Assembly (NCBI GenBank): GCA_021307315.1
Contig: JAJSPD010000035.1
Span: forward strand, 62,001 to 126,000
Length of the DNA stretch: 64,000 nucleotides
Source of the DNA: Bisporella sp. PMI_857
Lineage: Eukaryota; Ascomycota; Leotiomycetes; Helotiales; Helotiaceae
Direction of reading: 5' to 3'
Below, piece after piece: positions 1 to 12,477 of the stretch (positions are counted from its first letter, which is position 1; each line of letters opens with the position of its first letter). A program made the translations under genes and the position numbers. The notes beneath the pieces are model-generated. The model ran no database searches, was not told where the DNA came from, and saw only the letters and a list, made by a program, of their open reading frames with translations.

Positions 1-779
1 GCATGATCATGCGGTATCCAAGCCATTCCAGGTCCCACCAAATCAGCAGCATGGCTAGTTGAAGATACCGCGGAAGCTGAACCCGCAGAAATAACAGAGC
101 GTCTCCGGCTTCTAGGACGGCTCTCGCACTCTGGCTCACAGCAGAGAATTTAGCATGATTCAATAGGAAATTGAGGCGTACATGGCGGTGGGGCCTCCGC
201 CATGTATCAAAAGCATTTTTCTTGCATCCGGAGAAGTGTTAGTACTGAAGTCGTAATAATGTATCACCCCCCAGGATGACTGCACATCTTGCCCTAGTAG
301 AAGAATCCAAGCGAACTCTTCCTCAAATGCCTTTGCTGATCGCGGTGGGATGTAGGAGAACCCATTGATAATAAAACGGTGAGGCAATGAAAGCGTCGCC
401 ATCTTTAATTAATTTTAATTTTGGCAGTTATAATGCTCAAAAGTATAAATGCAAGCTTCAAAATAAATCATCCAGCTGGTTCTTGGGTATAACTAGTCCT
501 AACAGACAGATAGGCTTGATTTGTCATCCTCTCTCTCGACCGACCCACCCCAAGACGAAATGTGGATATAATCAGACGATAAGAAAGGTAAGAGGAATGT
601 AGAGGCAATCCAAATTTTTGTGATGTACTATATCGCACATCTCTTCTGATATTTCTTCTGGTGCACTCGCTCGAAAACATCACATTCATAGGGACGAGGA
701 TCATGCTTCCGAAGTGAAAAATTGGTATATGATATTAATAAGTATTGATATTAATGAGTATTGATAAAAGGCTGAGACA
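1..779. other. Gene-poor left edge
   Basis: No gene can be supported here. A minus-strand 80-codon reading frame (160-402) has no recognisable family. The one structural feature is a short inverted repeat at 180-205, listed separately. The sequence may be the 3' flank of the phosphodiesterase gene plus the neighbour beyond the window. Confidence 0.5.
180..205. repeat. Short perfect inverted repeat
   Basis: ACATGGCGG (180-188) and CCGCCATGT (197-205) are exact reverse complements separated by 8 bases. The arms are GC-rich in an otherwise AT-rich stretch and could form a hairpin. No function is implied. Confidence 0.6.
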
Positions 780-1778
780 TTATAGATGATTAAGATTACG
801 CTCTGCCTGGAACACATCGCCTGAGAGAAAATAAGTGTCTGACCCGCAATGTAAGGAATGGGCAACAAACCAATGTTGAAATTGTCGACGAGAACCACAT
901 TAGGAGATCGTCCGCCCCACTGCGACACACACCAATCTGACTGCTCGCCTATAGAGTCTTCTCCGGTAGCTGCGTTCGTTTTGGGGGTGTTGAGCACGTC
1001 TGGGATGAGAACATCCGGGAACACTTCTATATCCTTGAAATGGTTGACTACTAATATTAGATCTGCTCATCTTGGCCGTGCTCTGGTAACATACCTAACA
1101 TCATCAAACCATTGCCATTAGATCCGGGAGGCCGGTCCAAATTGCAGTTCTCGAATTCGACCACGTTGAAAGCCGTCTCAAAGAAGTAGCTGAACTCATC
1201 GAGTATATATGGTGCTTTATTCGAGTCCGCGAGGTAATCTGCAAAACTTAGCCTTCATCTTCGTTGCAAAATAGAACGTTTGCTTTACCAAGAAACACTA
1301 CTAATCGCTTCTTATCATCAATGAGCTTTTGCAAAGTTGGCCACTCATTAATGGCAAGCTTCTTTGGTGGCGTGTAGGCATAGTTATTCAACCCGGTGTT
1401 CTCAAAAACACCCTTGAACATGTTGACATCGACTCGATCTCCGTTTGTGAGAAGGACCGTGATAACTTGACCGGCATTATTGTCCATCCACGTCTTAATG
1501 GTTCCTAGATAATCGCTCAATTTTCCAGCTTCCTCCAAGTCGCATGATGTGTGGCACATATACAACTCTCCATTCTTGACGTGGGTTTGCCCTTGTAGAA
1601 ATCGGATCCCTGCGTTAAGTTGGCCGTTTACACTGACTTGCTGATTGTGAGTAGGCAAGACTCCCACAAACGGCGACCCATGGGTTCCTATCTGCGCAAC
1701 ACTTGAGTACGCTCGAGAGCAAAGAGCAGCATTGCCGTTGCAAGCAACTGGTGCTGGTGTTGAGCCACCAGATCCCAT
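780..1778 (-). CDS. PI-PLC X-like phosphodiesterase
   Basis: This is a fungal member of the PLC-like phosphodiesterase (TIM-barrel) superfamily. Exons on the minus strand are 1778-1289, 1238-1095, 1047-871 and 820-780, giving 283 residues. Typical family stretches are STPAPVACNGN, the active-site-like IGTHGSPFVG, GIRFLQGQTH, MCHTSC, VVFLDYLADSNKAPYILDEF and a C-terminus ending GDVFQAERNLNHL. The three introns (1239-1288, 1048-1094, 821-870) have GT-AG ends and restore the family pattern at each junction. Most relatives are secreted, but no signal peptide can be read here: the first in-frame ATG (1778) lies directly before the mature-type sequence. The true 5' exon may lie further upstream or may be lost. 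The family assignment is solid; the substrate is unknown. Confidence 0.8.
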
Positions 1779-3914
1779 GTTTTTGGGTAGAAAATAGAGG
1801 TTAATCACAGAATGACAATACGATACATTCCACAGGTCAAAACCCTTGAATTCTGACAGTCACCGAACACAAGTAGAAACTCAAAAGAAACCTTCGAAAC
1901 TACAGAAGCAGAATGATCTACCTTTATAAATCGTTTCCTTATGCTACACCTGTGCCAATCATTCAGAGAAGGTCGAACCCTGTCCAGCTTGGAGCTTCCC
2001 AAATAGATCAGATGGCCGAGTCAGCTCGTGGCACTACAGCGGTGCAGGATCACTTGAAATCCTACGAAGTATAAAGGAACCCTGCAAAGCGCATTAAAAC
2101 TATGTAAAAGGCACCTCCTTTTGCATAAAAGGCTTCATAAACTTTTAAGGTTGTTTTCGGTGGTCGCCATGCATGGCATCAGAACAAGACTTGATTGGCG
2201 CCCTGGATTAAATCGCCACAGGGGAAGAAGCGCCCCGACAGCCTAATGACCGCGAATCGCGATCACCAAGTTACGGTTCGTTCAGATGATAGGGAATTTA
2301 CTCCACATAAAGGTCAAATTGCTAAAGGAAACTCCCTCCAGTGGGGTAGCTCTCCAGATTTGGCGCTGATGAGTGCCGTAGTGCCCCCAGCATGTGTACT
2401 GTACTGTGCTGTGGTTCCTGGTTAGTGCTCGCCCATGATCTAGATCCGCAGTCAAGGGGTGTTAGTGCTGGACTATCAGCCGAAGCTAATTTGTTTAGTC
2501 ATATAGTATTTGATTCAGAATGACTTTCTGTTAATAATTGGTTCATGAGAGACCTGAAGATGAGTCTCGCAATTTCAGAGTTTCTAGCAAGCTTCTCTCC
2601 TCAAAGCTGATAATCATGTAGCTTGAGTGGTATCTGCAGGTGCCTGTCCGTGGGTAACGTTGCTGTCGTCTTGTGTAACGACTGGGATAGAGAGCACAGC
2701 TGTAGGTCGAGTAGCATTTTCTAATAGAGGTATGTATTTCTTCCCGAATGGACTCATGCCTTTGAAGATCACTGATACTTGTAGCCTAAATCATATGAAC
2801 GCTGTTGCTGCTGCAATACAGCAACATATGCCGTCCATATCCTCAGCTTGCTCCATGGATATCAGGGCGAGTGGTTCTATCTGTTTGTAAGAGCACCCTG
2901 CATTGCTTCGGCTTCTCCACCATCCTCGTAAAGTAACTTCCTAATGAAGGCATCCACCAAAGCTTCTCAACTACCACAAAGAGTTTATCCTCAAGAATGG
3001 CAACACGCTGCTGTTTCAAGAAAGCATTTTCTACTTTTCGGTCAAATCATCAGCATATAGTGAAATAATTGCGGCATGCAACATCGAACTAAGAGTATAG
3101 AGCAATAAAGCTTATAACATCATCAAGCCCTCCATATACACCCCAAAGTTAATACAAACCTATCATTGCGACCATGCTCAATTCTAGAAAGTGTTGTGGT
3201 TTAGCCAAATCGAAGCCCAGACACAAAGACCAGCAGGTGTGATCATGTGCCGGCATAGACTTGACCACTTGATTCGCGTTGACACTGACCACTCTCGGTG
3301 ATATCAACATTGACTTGGCATCAGATCTCAAATCTGAAAGTAACCAGCATCCGAAAATCTCAGATGATAACAACACAAGTGACAAAGAACTAGCCCATTT
3401 TCCAGACAAGCCAGCTAGACCGGACCTGAGAAATGTGCCTAATTTTCTGCAAAGTTAGAGAGACGACATAAAACAGCAACATATTTCACACCCCTTTCAA
3501 GCTCGCGAGTGGCCCGTATCATGCCGTAAATGAAAGATTGGGTAACAAGTTCCAAGTATAAACAATATAATCAGTAAAATTCCGCAGGTATTAAAGGGTA
3601 TAGTCTTGCCAAATACATGTATGCACTCGAAAAGTCAAACTTGGGGGTCAGATTAAATACTATAGTCTTACAGTCATTGACATTGTTCTCAAGCATTCAT
3701 CGGGGCGTACAAAGTTTACAAGCCCTTGATCTGACGTTAGAGAGGAGTTAGCGGAAGTATTTACAGTAAAATTAGATAGAGGAATCTACTACTTCAACTA
3801 TTTCGTCATCGGAATCTGTGCTTGGCAGAAAAAGCACCTCTACCATGAATGGGATGAAGCCACAACTTCAGTTCGGCAGATAATATATCAAACCGAGCAA
3901 CAGCTGAACCAGAC
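1779..3914. other. Intergenic, about 2.1 kb
   Basis: No protein family is visible in any frame; the small open frames (e.g. 2195-2425, 2627-2890, 3149-3409) look random. A missing 5' exon of the phosphodiesterase could lie near 1800-2000 on the minus strand, but I could not define one. The right end must hold the promoter of the oxidoreductase at 3915. Confidence 0.5.
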
Positions 3915-5308
3915 ATGGCAATTGGAGTCGCACTTATTGGCAGTGGCATATTTGCCAAAGAATCACATCTTGTTTGTCGCCACTTCCAGCCTGTATAGGA
4001 TTTCAAGACCCCTCACTAACCCCACCTCAGCCAGCGATTCAGCAATCCTCCAACCTCAGTCTTAAAGCGGTGTACTCTCGATCTCGCAAGTCTGCAGAAT
4101 CACTAGGGGCGGACACCGAGCTCTACTCGGATGATTCAGGCGCTGGCAAAACATACCATGATCTTCTCCTCCGTCCAGATGTTGACGCTGTTATAATCGC
4201 TCTTCCCATTCTATCACAACCAGAATATATAGAGGCTGCTCTTGCTGCCGGCAAGCATGTGCTTTCGGAGAAGCCTATTGCAGGTGATCTCAAGGCCGCA
4301 AAGCATCTGATTCAATACTACAAGAGTGACAGGGTTAAAGGCGGTGCAACTTGGGGTGTTGCGGAGAACTATCGTTTCCTGGATTCTTTCCAGTTTGGTA
4401 GGTGACCTTTACTCGGTTGGATTATCTAGTTGCCCCTTTCAGCCAGCCAAGTAGCCTTCAATGTTCTTTCTTGCGTACTGCCACCAGGTGATTCAGGCGA
4501 TCTCTCTTGCAATCTTGAAAGATGCATATTGCAGATGCTGATGTGTTGAACAGGTAGGAAGAAAATCGAGGAATTTGGGCGGGTATTAGGATTCAGGATC
4601 AAGACATTCGGTAACGTTAAGCCAGGCTCTAAGTACTTCGGTAAGATCATAAATCCCAATAACTATCCAAACTAACCTCTGTAAAGAAACGCCATGGCGC
4701 AAAAAGGCTGAGCACCAAGGCGGTTTCCTACTTGATGGCGGCGTTCATTTCGTTGCCGCAACCCGGCTACTATTAGGAGAGACTGCCAAACCAAAGGCGT
4801 TGTCCGCCTTTTCAACCCTCCTCCAAGAACACCTTGGCCCCGTCGACACTGTGAACTCGATTTGGGTCACGAAATCTGGTATCTCAGGCACATTCTCCAT
4901 CTCCTTTGGTACTACGCTGTCGGGAAATGAGTATACCGTAGCTTGCGAGAAAGGTAGTGTCTCCGTTGTATCTGGAGCGAACACTGTGACTGTTCGTGAA
5001 GGCGAGGAGAACGAAAACAAATCCGAGATTCACGAGTTCAAGAATGACGGTAATGGGGTGAAACAAGAGGTTGCGGTATGGGCACAAGGCATTGTTGATG
5101 GTAAACCTGATCCTAGGTTTTCACCGGAAGAGGCTCTTGTGGATTTGGTATGTCACTACTCGTTCTTCGCCTCCATAGAGCCTAATATACGGGAGTCTAA
5201 GATTATGATTTGCTAACTGGGAGTGTGTAATAGGAGATTGTAGAGAAAATGCTGAAGAGTGGTCAAGCCGGTGGCGAACTTCAGACTTTGGAAGAATTTA
5301 TACGATGA
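3915..5308 (+). CDS. Gfo/Idh/MocA oxidoreductase
   Basis: Probable NAD(P)-dependent dehydrogenase of the Gfo/Idh/MocA family, 348 residues. Exons are 3915-3971, 4031-4397, 4554-4640, 4687-5147 and 5234-5308. The N-terminus (MAIGVALIGSGIFAKESHL) is the Rossmann glycine motif. It is followed by the family pattern LKAVYSRSRKSAE and by DAVIIALPILSQPEY, then GKHVLSEKPIAGD, which carries the conserved EKP lysine of the active site. The C-terminal alpha/beta domain includes HQGGFLLDGGVHF, with the conserved D-G-G-V-H. The introns (3972-4030, 4398-4553, 4641-4686, 5148-5233) have GT-AG ends; the second, at 156 nt, is long for this genome. The start is the ATG directly before the Rossmann strand. The substrate cannot be read from sequence; sugars, inositols and related polyols are common in the family. 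Confidence 0.9.
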
Positions 5309-6399
5309 GCAATCAGGAGGCTACATATATAGGTAAACTTAGCAGCTTGCTTATGTTTCTGTTGTGACTTTTTTGAGAAAGTTCCTCCCCCCCATTTCTG
5401 TAGTATTCATTCAATTCCGATAATAAGCAAGTCAAAAATATAAAGTGATCGCCCAAACAGGAAAAGCTGGTATAGAAGTCTCTTATTCTGATCATCCAAA
5501 ATCTCGGATTTTCAATGATTTTCTTCCTACGCACGGAAACGAACAGACCATAACTCCGGAAGGACCAGCGAAGTCTCCCAATACCCTCCGCCGAGAAGCC
5601 ATTGAGCTCTATTCCCAAAATGCCGCACCGCATCAGACGGTACAATCACCACCATTTATTTGCCCATTCTCCAATTACAGCCGTTACCACTGCCCCAGCT
5701 AACACCTTGAAAGCATAAACCTATAGTATGATGCGCACGTGATGAAAGAACTATAACCTACCGTCAAGCATGTTAAGCGCCTGGAATATTTCTTCTAGAG
5801 GGACGTCAGACTACCGAAATACACAGAGAAAGACGGAGTCTCCTATTCAGAACAAATTAAGCGGCCTGTGGTGTCTGAGCATCGGCAATGAAGCAAGAAG
5901 AGGGGATGATCCAGCAGCATGTTGAGAAACAGAAGAGTACGGATAATGAGGTGTGAGATGTAGCAGCTAATGTACGGAAGTTCGAGTGCGGCAGAAATTG
6001 CTGATGAACCAGCATGGCAGCAAGCGGAACGGCTGAACACTAGCCTGCAGCCTAACAACCTGCCGTATCTTAGATATTTCGAGATTATATTACTAACTCA
6101 AGGAGAAACCATGATTATGTATTATATTCGCTGGTGAGAAAAATCTACTCTATGCACAGCTTCAGTCTGGAGAGACCATGAGCGCTACGCAACAATGTTG
6201 TGACCAAGGGTACACCTATATATAATACGCTGCCGCAAACGCTACCTCTTGTGTAATACCCCACGGCAACTCATATGCTTCTAATAGTAATACATTGTCT
6301 TTGTTCACCACTACCGCTATCCATTAATTCTCATAATCCATAGCTCGTGGTAAAATATTTCATATTGCCGATCCTGAAGCTTACTTATTTGGGGTGCAC
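5309..6399. other. Intergenic between convergent genes
   Basis: About 1.1 kb between the 3' ends of the oxidoreductase and the Gln/Pro/Gly-rich protein gene. No gene is supported; overlapping open frames on both strands at 5313-5702 have no family features. Confidence 0.5.
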
Positions 6400-8783
6400 T
6401 CATAACACTAGATATTTCTCAGCCTCTAACAAGAAAGGAGGTAAGGAGAAGAATACCGGTCCCCCAGGAGTATGACCTTCGAAATTTGGAGCATAACATG
6501 GGTATTTTTGGTCCTCCTCCGTAGCAACTTGGCTTTGCTGGAAGGCTTGACTATTTGGATTATTGCCATGGGCTCCTCGTGTCGCCTCGCTACCAACAGC
6601 GGCATGAGGCGGCCCTTGTGTATACGCAGGTATATATTGACCCACGTACTGTTGTTGAGGCCAATCTGGTACTTGATATTGGGGGCACCAACCTAAATAC
6701 CGGCCACCTTGAATCATTACCTGAGGCGGAAGTGGCATCTGTGGATATGGAGGGTACACTTGACCCACGTATTGTTGTTGAATGGCGCTTTGAAGTTGAC
6801 CATACACATTAAATGACCCATAGGTATGATACCCTTGAGCGCTGCTATGAGGTTCAAATTGCCCATGGGGTGTCCAGCGTCGACGATGGCCATCTTGTCC
6901 TTGGGCATTGCTTCCAGCAGATCGCAAACGCCAGTTCCCACTCAGATCCCTGAAGCCATTCTGACCCAGTCGGGCTCGTTTATGAGGAGATTTGCGAGGT
7001 TTCTTTCGTTCGCCGTTAGAGCCACCTTCGACATTTCCACTAGACCCATACTGTACCTCGTGTCTGCTATCTGGTGGAGTTGGAAGAACTGGAATCCCAC
7101 TCCGAATCTGACTCCCTTGGCTCTCACTAGCTATAGATCTGGATCCTGGTGGAGTTACAGGATCTTGCACCTTGGTGCTATTTTGAGGATGGCTTCCTCG
7201 GCCACTATAACTGGCTCTACTATTATGGCCAGAAGACCCACACGATGGTTCAGCAGACCCAAAAGAAATATTGGAAGTATTGCCTCGACCTCTGAAGCCA
7301 CCATGTGCCACGCCGCGCCGTGATTCCCTATCCCGTCTCGATCTATCAATAATATCAAATACTGAAGATCGTGGCTCTGTGGATGAGTTGGATTGTTTTT
7401 GCTTTTCGAACTCCTCGGCTGATATTGTTCCAATACGAGAGGGTAGAACTTGAAGTGGTAATGATTGTATGAAAGCTCCTGGTATTTGCTGAGATAAAAA
7501 TCCATACAGAGGATTTGTCTGCGCCGCCTTGCCGACGAATGGCGATAGCTGAAAGTCAATTGGCTTCAGCGGATTATGGATTGGAATACCCGGTGACTTA
7601 TCTAGTGGCGAGGAGATAGCGGCATCTCTTCTTGAATTCGGAATAGAAGGAGCTTGACCTATAATTATGAATACTTTGGAATTAAGTGATCCATATTGTT
7701 CAGGGTGACGGTAATCCAGGCTAAACGATGTATTACCCTTCTCTGATGTTCTTAATCTAATATCCTTAGTATTTAACACTGACCTTGAAAAGTCGAGATC
7801 CAGGTCTAAAGCCTCTGATAACTTCTCACCCAATTTGAAGATCGAAGACTTTTGTTGCTTCGGCAAAGGTAGTGAGACTTTACGTGTCGCGAATAGTCCT
7901 GGCTCAATACTTTCAATATGTACAGGGAAGCAACGACAAGTTATGGTATCTCCCATTTCCAAACTAGATGTTGAATTGCGTTGTTGTAAAGGAACTCCAT
8001 CTATATCTGACGTATCACTAGGAGTATGCTCTACCTCTCCTGTGGAGGAAAGTATCCTTGTATTCTCATTTTGACTAATTTCTCTAGAGGAGAAACGCAT
8101 TTCAATATCTTCTATGAAACGCCAGAATTCTGACAGGCTAAATTCTTCTAGAGCTTGCTGCTCTAGTTGCGAACCACCTCTTGATAAGTCATCTCCTTCC
8201 TCGAGTTGCCGTTGCATTTGAAGCTGATCACCCTTGATCGACAAATCGGTTGACAAGAGGGATTCTCCCACAAACTGCCGAGGCAACTGAGGATCATCTG
8301 GATGCGTGGGAGCTTCTGGGATGTCGTTTTCTTCTATAGTAACTGGCCGCTGTACGTGTACGTGGGACTGAGAATCATCACTAATCCACCAATCTGAAAC
8401 TTTCGAGGGAGTCTCCAGACCCTTCTGAAGATTATGATACCTCATGAGCAGGTTGGGCACTACTCTAGCAGAATCGGGTTGGTAGGTGTCTGATACGAGC
8501 CTCTCCAGGTTTGGCTAAGTTCTTTAGTCAGGCCGAGGACTTTAGTCACCGGAACATAAGCTTCAACACTCACAATGTTATTGGGTTGATCAAGGTAGCT
8601 CTCCATGTCAATAATTCTTTCCGAGATTCCATCATGCTGTAAATGAATAGCTTGGAGTCTGGACTCGGATGTCGAAGACCTGGTAACATCGCCATTATAT
8701 TCAATGTGTTCTGTCTCGCATTCATCATTCGTAGATATATATGTCTGCTGCTTAGCCCTTACGTCACTATTTCCTGTAGCCAT
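6400..8783 (-). CDS. Hypothetical protein, Q/P/G-rich C-terminus
   Basis: I do not recognise this 774-residue protein. Two exons are read on the minus strand, 8783-8574 and 8514-6400. They look like two overlapping frames, but a GTGAGT...CTTAG intron (8515-8573, 59 nt) joins them in phase and gives a natural sequence across the junction (SYLDQPNNI then PNLERLVSDTYQPDSARVV). The N-terminal ~280 residues are mixed charged and polar, with predicted-helix stretches (LEEFSLSEFWRFIEDIEMRF). A central part contains FKLGEKLSEALDLDLDF. From about residue 450 it becomes low complexity: Arg-Gly-rich (GGFRGRGNTSN), a basic patch (ERKKPRKSPHKRARLG), then repeated Gln/Pro/Tyr/Gly tracts with QQQYVGQ-type repeats. 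This composition suggests an RNA-associated or condensate-forming protein, but that is inference only. Confidence 0.7.
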
Positions 8784-10455
8784 AATTCATTTATACCTAG
8801 TAACGACTGATTGGATAACCAATAAACATGTTATAGTGAGAAAATTGTTTACTTTGTATCTGTCTTCCTATGAGGTAGAGAAAGGAAAGGTTATAATCGC
8901 CGTGCTTTCCATAGTATGTTTTGCCATAACAAGCGCTGGATGGCAGGTTCGATTGTAACCCACAACCCTGAGTACTTACCCATTCCCAGGGAAATTACAA
9001 GCGCGCTAGAGATATATCAGAAGGCCTATTCTCTGCTCAAGGACGTTCTTATGCCTTTGACAGATCGCTAAAATAGAAAAGGCATCGCTTAACAAATGGG
9101 CAAAAGCAAACAGTTGTTAATCATATATTGTCTCAAGGAGAACGACACTCTCACCCCATACAAGTATGACGGCAAGCAGTCACCTTAAGCTTAGGATGTT
9201 TAGGAAATAATGTAGGATATTTGCCATTTTATGAACGTTTCAAACATCTCAGCTTTTTGATAAAAGCAGCTGATTGAACGTGAAATCCACAAACTCATGC
9301 ACATCTAATCATCCACTGTTATAACAATCGGTAAAATTTAAACTCTACCTAAATATAAAATGTATCACAACTTGATAATTAACCTAGCTGAAATCAAGTA
9401 TATGAAAAGGAGCAAAGGAGGGCAAGAACGCGCTCGCCTATTTTTATGCTGTGCTGTGAGCGGAGCAGCTGAATTAATTGGAACATGTAACCTTGTCATA
9501 TATCAGAGTTTAACAAAATTGTAAGGTACCTCTGTCCATTGGTGGCTTTCCCTATCCAGTTTAGAGCAATGAGTGAAAGATTCAAACGGAACGGGAACAG
9601 AAACGATAATTTAGAAGAAGTCTGCGTAAGGCTTGTACTCTGAAGATGACGCGAGTGAGCATTTCTAATTGTGTTGCAGTAAGGCCGCAAAGCGCGATAT
9701 TTACTATTAAAGCTAGAAGGTATAGGTTTGTCTACCCCATAGGCCACTATAATTGAGCTTGCGAATAAGAGTACATGGGCTAGACCATCTGCAGTAGTTT
9801 CCGAACCATGTTCAACATTCCTGAGTCTGCAACGTCAATATGTCACACGATATTACAAAGTCTCGATATTTTTCCTGTCTGAATACCCGTGGAAACTTTT
9901 CTCGGACTTCTTTTGAATGACTGAAAATGATTTGCATGGAATACTAATCAAGTGAAGTATGAGGGACGTCAGGACGGCAGCTGACTAAGAGGGGCTTCGG
10001 GATAGCTATCTACATGAAGTCTACAAACGCCGATTAAACAAATCCCGTAGATAAAGCAGACTTGATTCGTCCTGCATGTAGTGTTCAGAAATCATTTAGG
10101 TTAACACGGATATCAACGACAAATGAACGTACAGATTTTTGCGGCATAAACTTATCATTATCCATCACATAATCAATACCCTAGCTAAGATTATCAACTC
10201 GCTTTTGCCATATATGAAATGATTCGTAGAAAGGTAGCATTTCGATTACTTGATACCCGGGTTGGACCTCTATCGGGCTTATATTGCCAACTTAATTCCG
10301 GTTGAGAACCAAGCCAAAGTACCAATGTTGCTAGGAAGTATAAATAAGGCCACCGCATCAACTGTCTTCTCAATCTTATCTCAGGGGAAAAAAGGGCAAA
10401 TCAACTATAGAACCCGCCGTAATTATCATTAGTAGAACAAATCAGGTTCAACAAA
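8784..10455. other. AT-rich intergenic, about 1.7 kb
   Basis: No gene is supported in either strand. The sequence is visibly AT-rich and its open frames (9496-9747 minus, 10250-10432 plus) have no recognisable motif. It contains the promoters of the hypothetical protein (left) and the dienelactone hydrolase (right). A decayed repeat cannot be excluded without a genome-wide comparison. Confidence 0.4.
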
Positions 10456-11422
10456 ATGCAAGTCCAAAGCAAAGCCTGCTGTATCCGTCCTCCCATAAGC
10501 CTCGCTGGAGGTTACAACTATGATGCTAAAGGGTCATATACTGAATTCAACGGGTTGAAAACTTGTGAGATCAGACATCATATAAACGAGAGTTTTCGCG
10601 CTGATTACTGCAGATGTGTCTGGCTCAGATACAGCCAAGCGAGGTATCTTCGTGTGCTACGACGTGTTTGGATTGTACATCCAGACTCTCAGAGGCGCTG
10701 ACATTCTGGCATATGACTTTCCAGCACAACCAGACGGAGCTGGCAACTTTAAAGTCTTCATGCCCGTATTCTTCGGAGATCAGCCCGCTGACATTGCGAA
10801 TTACCCTCCAAAGACACCTCCTCAGTTCCAAGCCATCAAAGGTTTTCTAGCTGGCCCTGCAAATCCAGACAAGACAGTGCCTTTGATCTTTCCTCTATTG
10901 GAAGCCATGAAAAGGGAGAACCCGCAGATTGAAAGCTGGGCAATTCTAGGTTACTGTTGGGGAGGAAAGATCGCTGCGCTCTCTTCTCAAGAGGGAACCC
11001 CGTTCAAGGTGTCGGGTCAATGTCATCCGTCACTTTTGGCATTCGAGGATGCAAGCAAGATAACTATTCCGCATGCTGTACTAGCAAGTATGGAGGAGGT
11101 TCCTGAGGTTGGTACTTTTCGGACGGGATGAATGCTTCATACACACTGCTGAACTGTGCTCAACAAAGCTAACATAAATCGGTATATCAGGTTATGGATG
11201 AGTGGAACAGACTTCTTCTGCAAGCTTCACCAAACAGTTATACCGAGATATTCGACGATATGGTTCACGGATTCACCTCCTCCCGGTATGTATTCCAGGT
11301 ATTCCTACGAAGTAAAACTAAACTCAGGGTTGAACAGTGCGGACTTCAACAATAGACACGCTTTTGAGGAATATCTTCGCGCATATAGGATTTTGAGAAC
11401 TTTCTTTGCAAAGCACTTGTAG
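10456..11422 (+). CDS. Dienelactone hydrolase family (AIM2-like)
   Basis: An alpha/beta hydrolase of the dienelactone hydrolase family, 260 residues, closest in layout to yeast Aim2. Exons are 10456-10564, 10614-11107, 11191-11285 and 11338-11422. Intron one rejoins the codon for Tyr in KTYVSGSDTAKRGIFV. The family pattern follows: VCYDVFGLYIQTLRGADILA, then the nucleophile elbow GYCWGGKIAAL with catalytic Cys, and the catalytic His in MVHGFTSSRADF near the C-terminus, whose codons span the last intron. The N-terminus (QSKACCIRPPIS) is typical of fungal relatives. There is no signal peptide, so it is probably cytosolic. The physiological substrate is unknown. Confidence 0.88.
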
Positions 11423-11896
11423 ATTGATAATGCTGTCATTGATCCAGGGCCTTGCTGGGTATCACGATTGCAACGAGAGACCTGTTGAGAACTGAGGTTT
11501 CTGGTCGACTATGGAAATTTATTGGAACGGAAGAGAAGACATATCATGCACCCAAATTAAACAAAGCAAAAGTTGTTTACAAAAATTGGCCGATTTTGTG
11601 ACCTTGTGATTGTGTAATGAAAAGAAAAAGAACATTGAGGAAGATGGCAAGCTCTTTACGAGCAGAAATCAAAACTGTCCTATCCGATGCGGCGACCATG
11701 AAACTGGAGCATCGGTTATTGAATTACGCGCGCTCATGATGAGATGCACTTGCGTCCGATGAAAATGTGTAGCCGTTGTACTTGGAAAGGCGTACATGTC
11801 GTTTCTTCTAACGAAAGTCCCGACGCTCCCCGCACCAGTACCTCGCACACTAGCTTCAACCTATCGTCCACTATTTATCCTTCCACAACTCACCAG
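11423..11896. other. Intergenic, promoter of YCII gene
   Basis: Spacer of 474 bases between two same-strand genes. I see no further gene or clear element. An upstream in-frame ATG at 11744 would extend the next protein by 51 residues but adds a Thr/Ser/Pro/Cys-rich stretch that looks like leader sequence rather than protein. Confidence 0.5.
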
Positions 11897-12477
11897 ATGT
11901 CCCTTATTCGTGTTCAAACTTCTCATCTCCGGATCTTCCAGAGCTTTAAGATAGCATCACAGGTAAAAAGAAGAGCAATGGCTTCAAGCACTGGAAAATT
12001 CGAGTGGCTGGTCATTATTCCAGATCACGGGGGTGTGCTGGATAAGAGAATGGCCGTTCGCCCGTGAGCTTCCTAGTATTCTAGACTTTGATGATATGCT
12101 AACTATGTACAAGAAAACATTTTGATGGCTTACAAGCCGGACTGGATTCCGGATTCTGGAAGATGGGTGGTAAGTTATCAGGCTTTTATTCGAGCGTCAA
12201 GGCTTGTTGTCTGATTAGAGTTGTCAGGAGCTATTTTAGAAGAAGTCCCAAAGGAAGATGGCAAGCTAAAGATTGAGGGGAGTGCTATGGTAGCCTCTGC
12301 TTCTTCAAAGGAGGAGGTTATTGAGCTGTTAAAAAAGGATGTATATGCTGTGAGTGGGGTTTGGGATTTCAGCAAGGTAGGCTCTTCCTTATGCGGAATT
12401 AGAAGTTAGGAACTAATAGTACATAGATTCAGATATGGCCATTCAAGTGTGCTATTAGGGAGCCGTTGGAGAAGTAG
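11897..12477 (+). CDS. YCII-domain protein, likely mitochondrial
   Basis: Small YCII-domain (dimeric ferredoxin-like barrel) protein, 140 residues. Exons are 11897-12063, 12114-12169, 12228-12376 and 12427-12477. The domain begins near residue 33: FEWLVIIPDHGGVLDKRMAVRP, KHFDGLQAGLDSGFWKMGGAILEE, and VYAVSGVWDFSKIQIWPFK at the end. The three GT-AG introns restore the family pattern at each junction. The ~30-residue extension before MASSTGKFE is rich in Arg, Lys, Ser and hydrophobics with no acidic residue, as in a mitochondrial presequence. The internal Met at 11978 would give a cytosolic form without it. YCII proteins are often small enzymes of unknown substrate. Confidence 0.85.

Noticed and set aside
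160..402. 80-codon minus-strand frame at left edge
   Set aside because: No family features and no convincing joined exons; length is expected by chance.
8460..8462. Apparent frameshift/stop between two overlapping minus-strand frames
   Set aside because: A consensus GTGAGT-TAG intron (8515-8573) upstream joins the frames in phase, so the gene is not broken.
8944..8960. GGTTCGATT resembling a tRNA B box
   Set aside because: No matching A box, acceptor stem or cloverleaf could be built around it.
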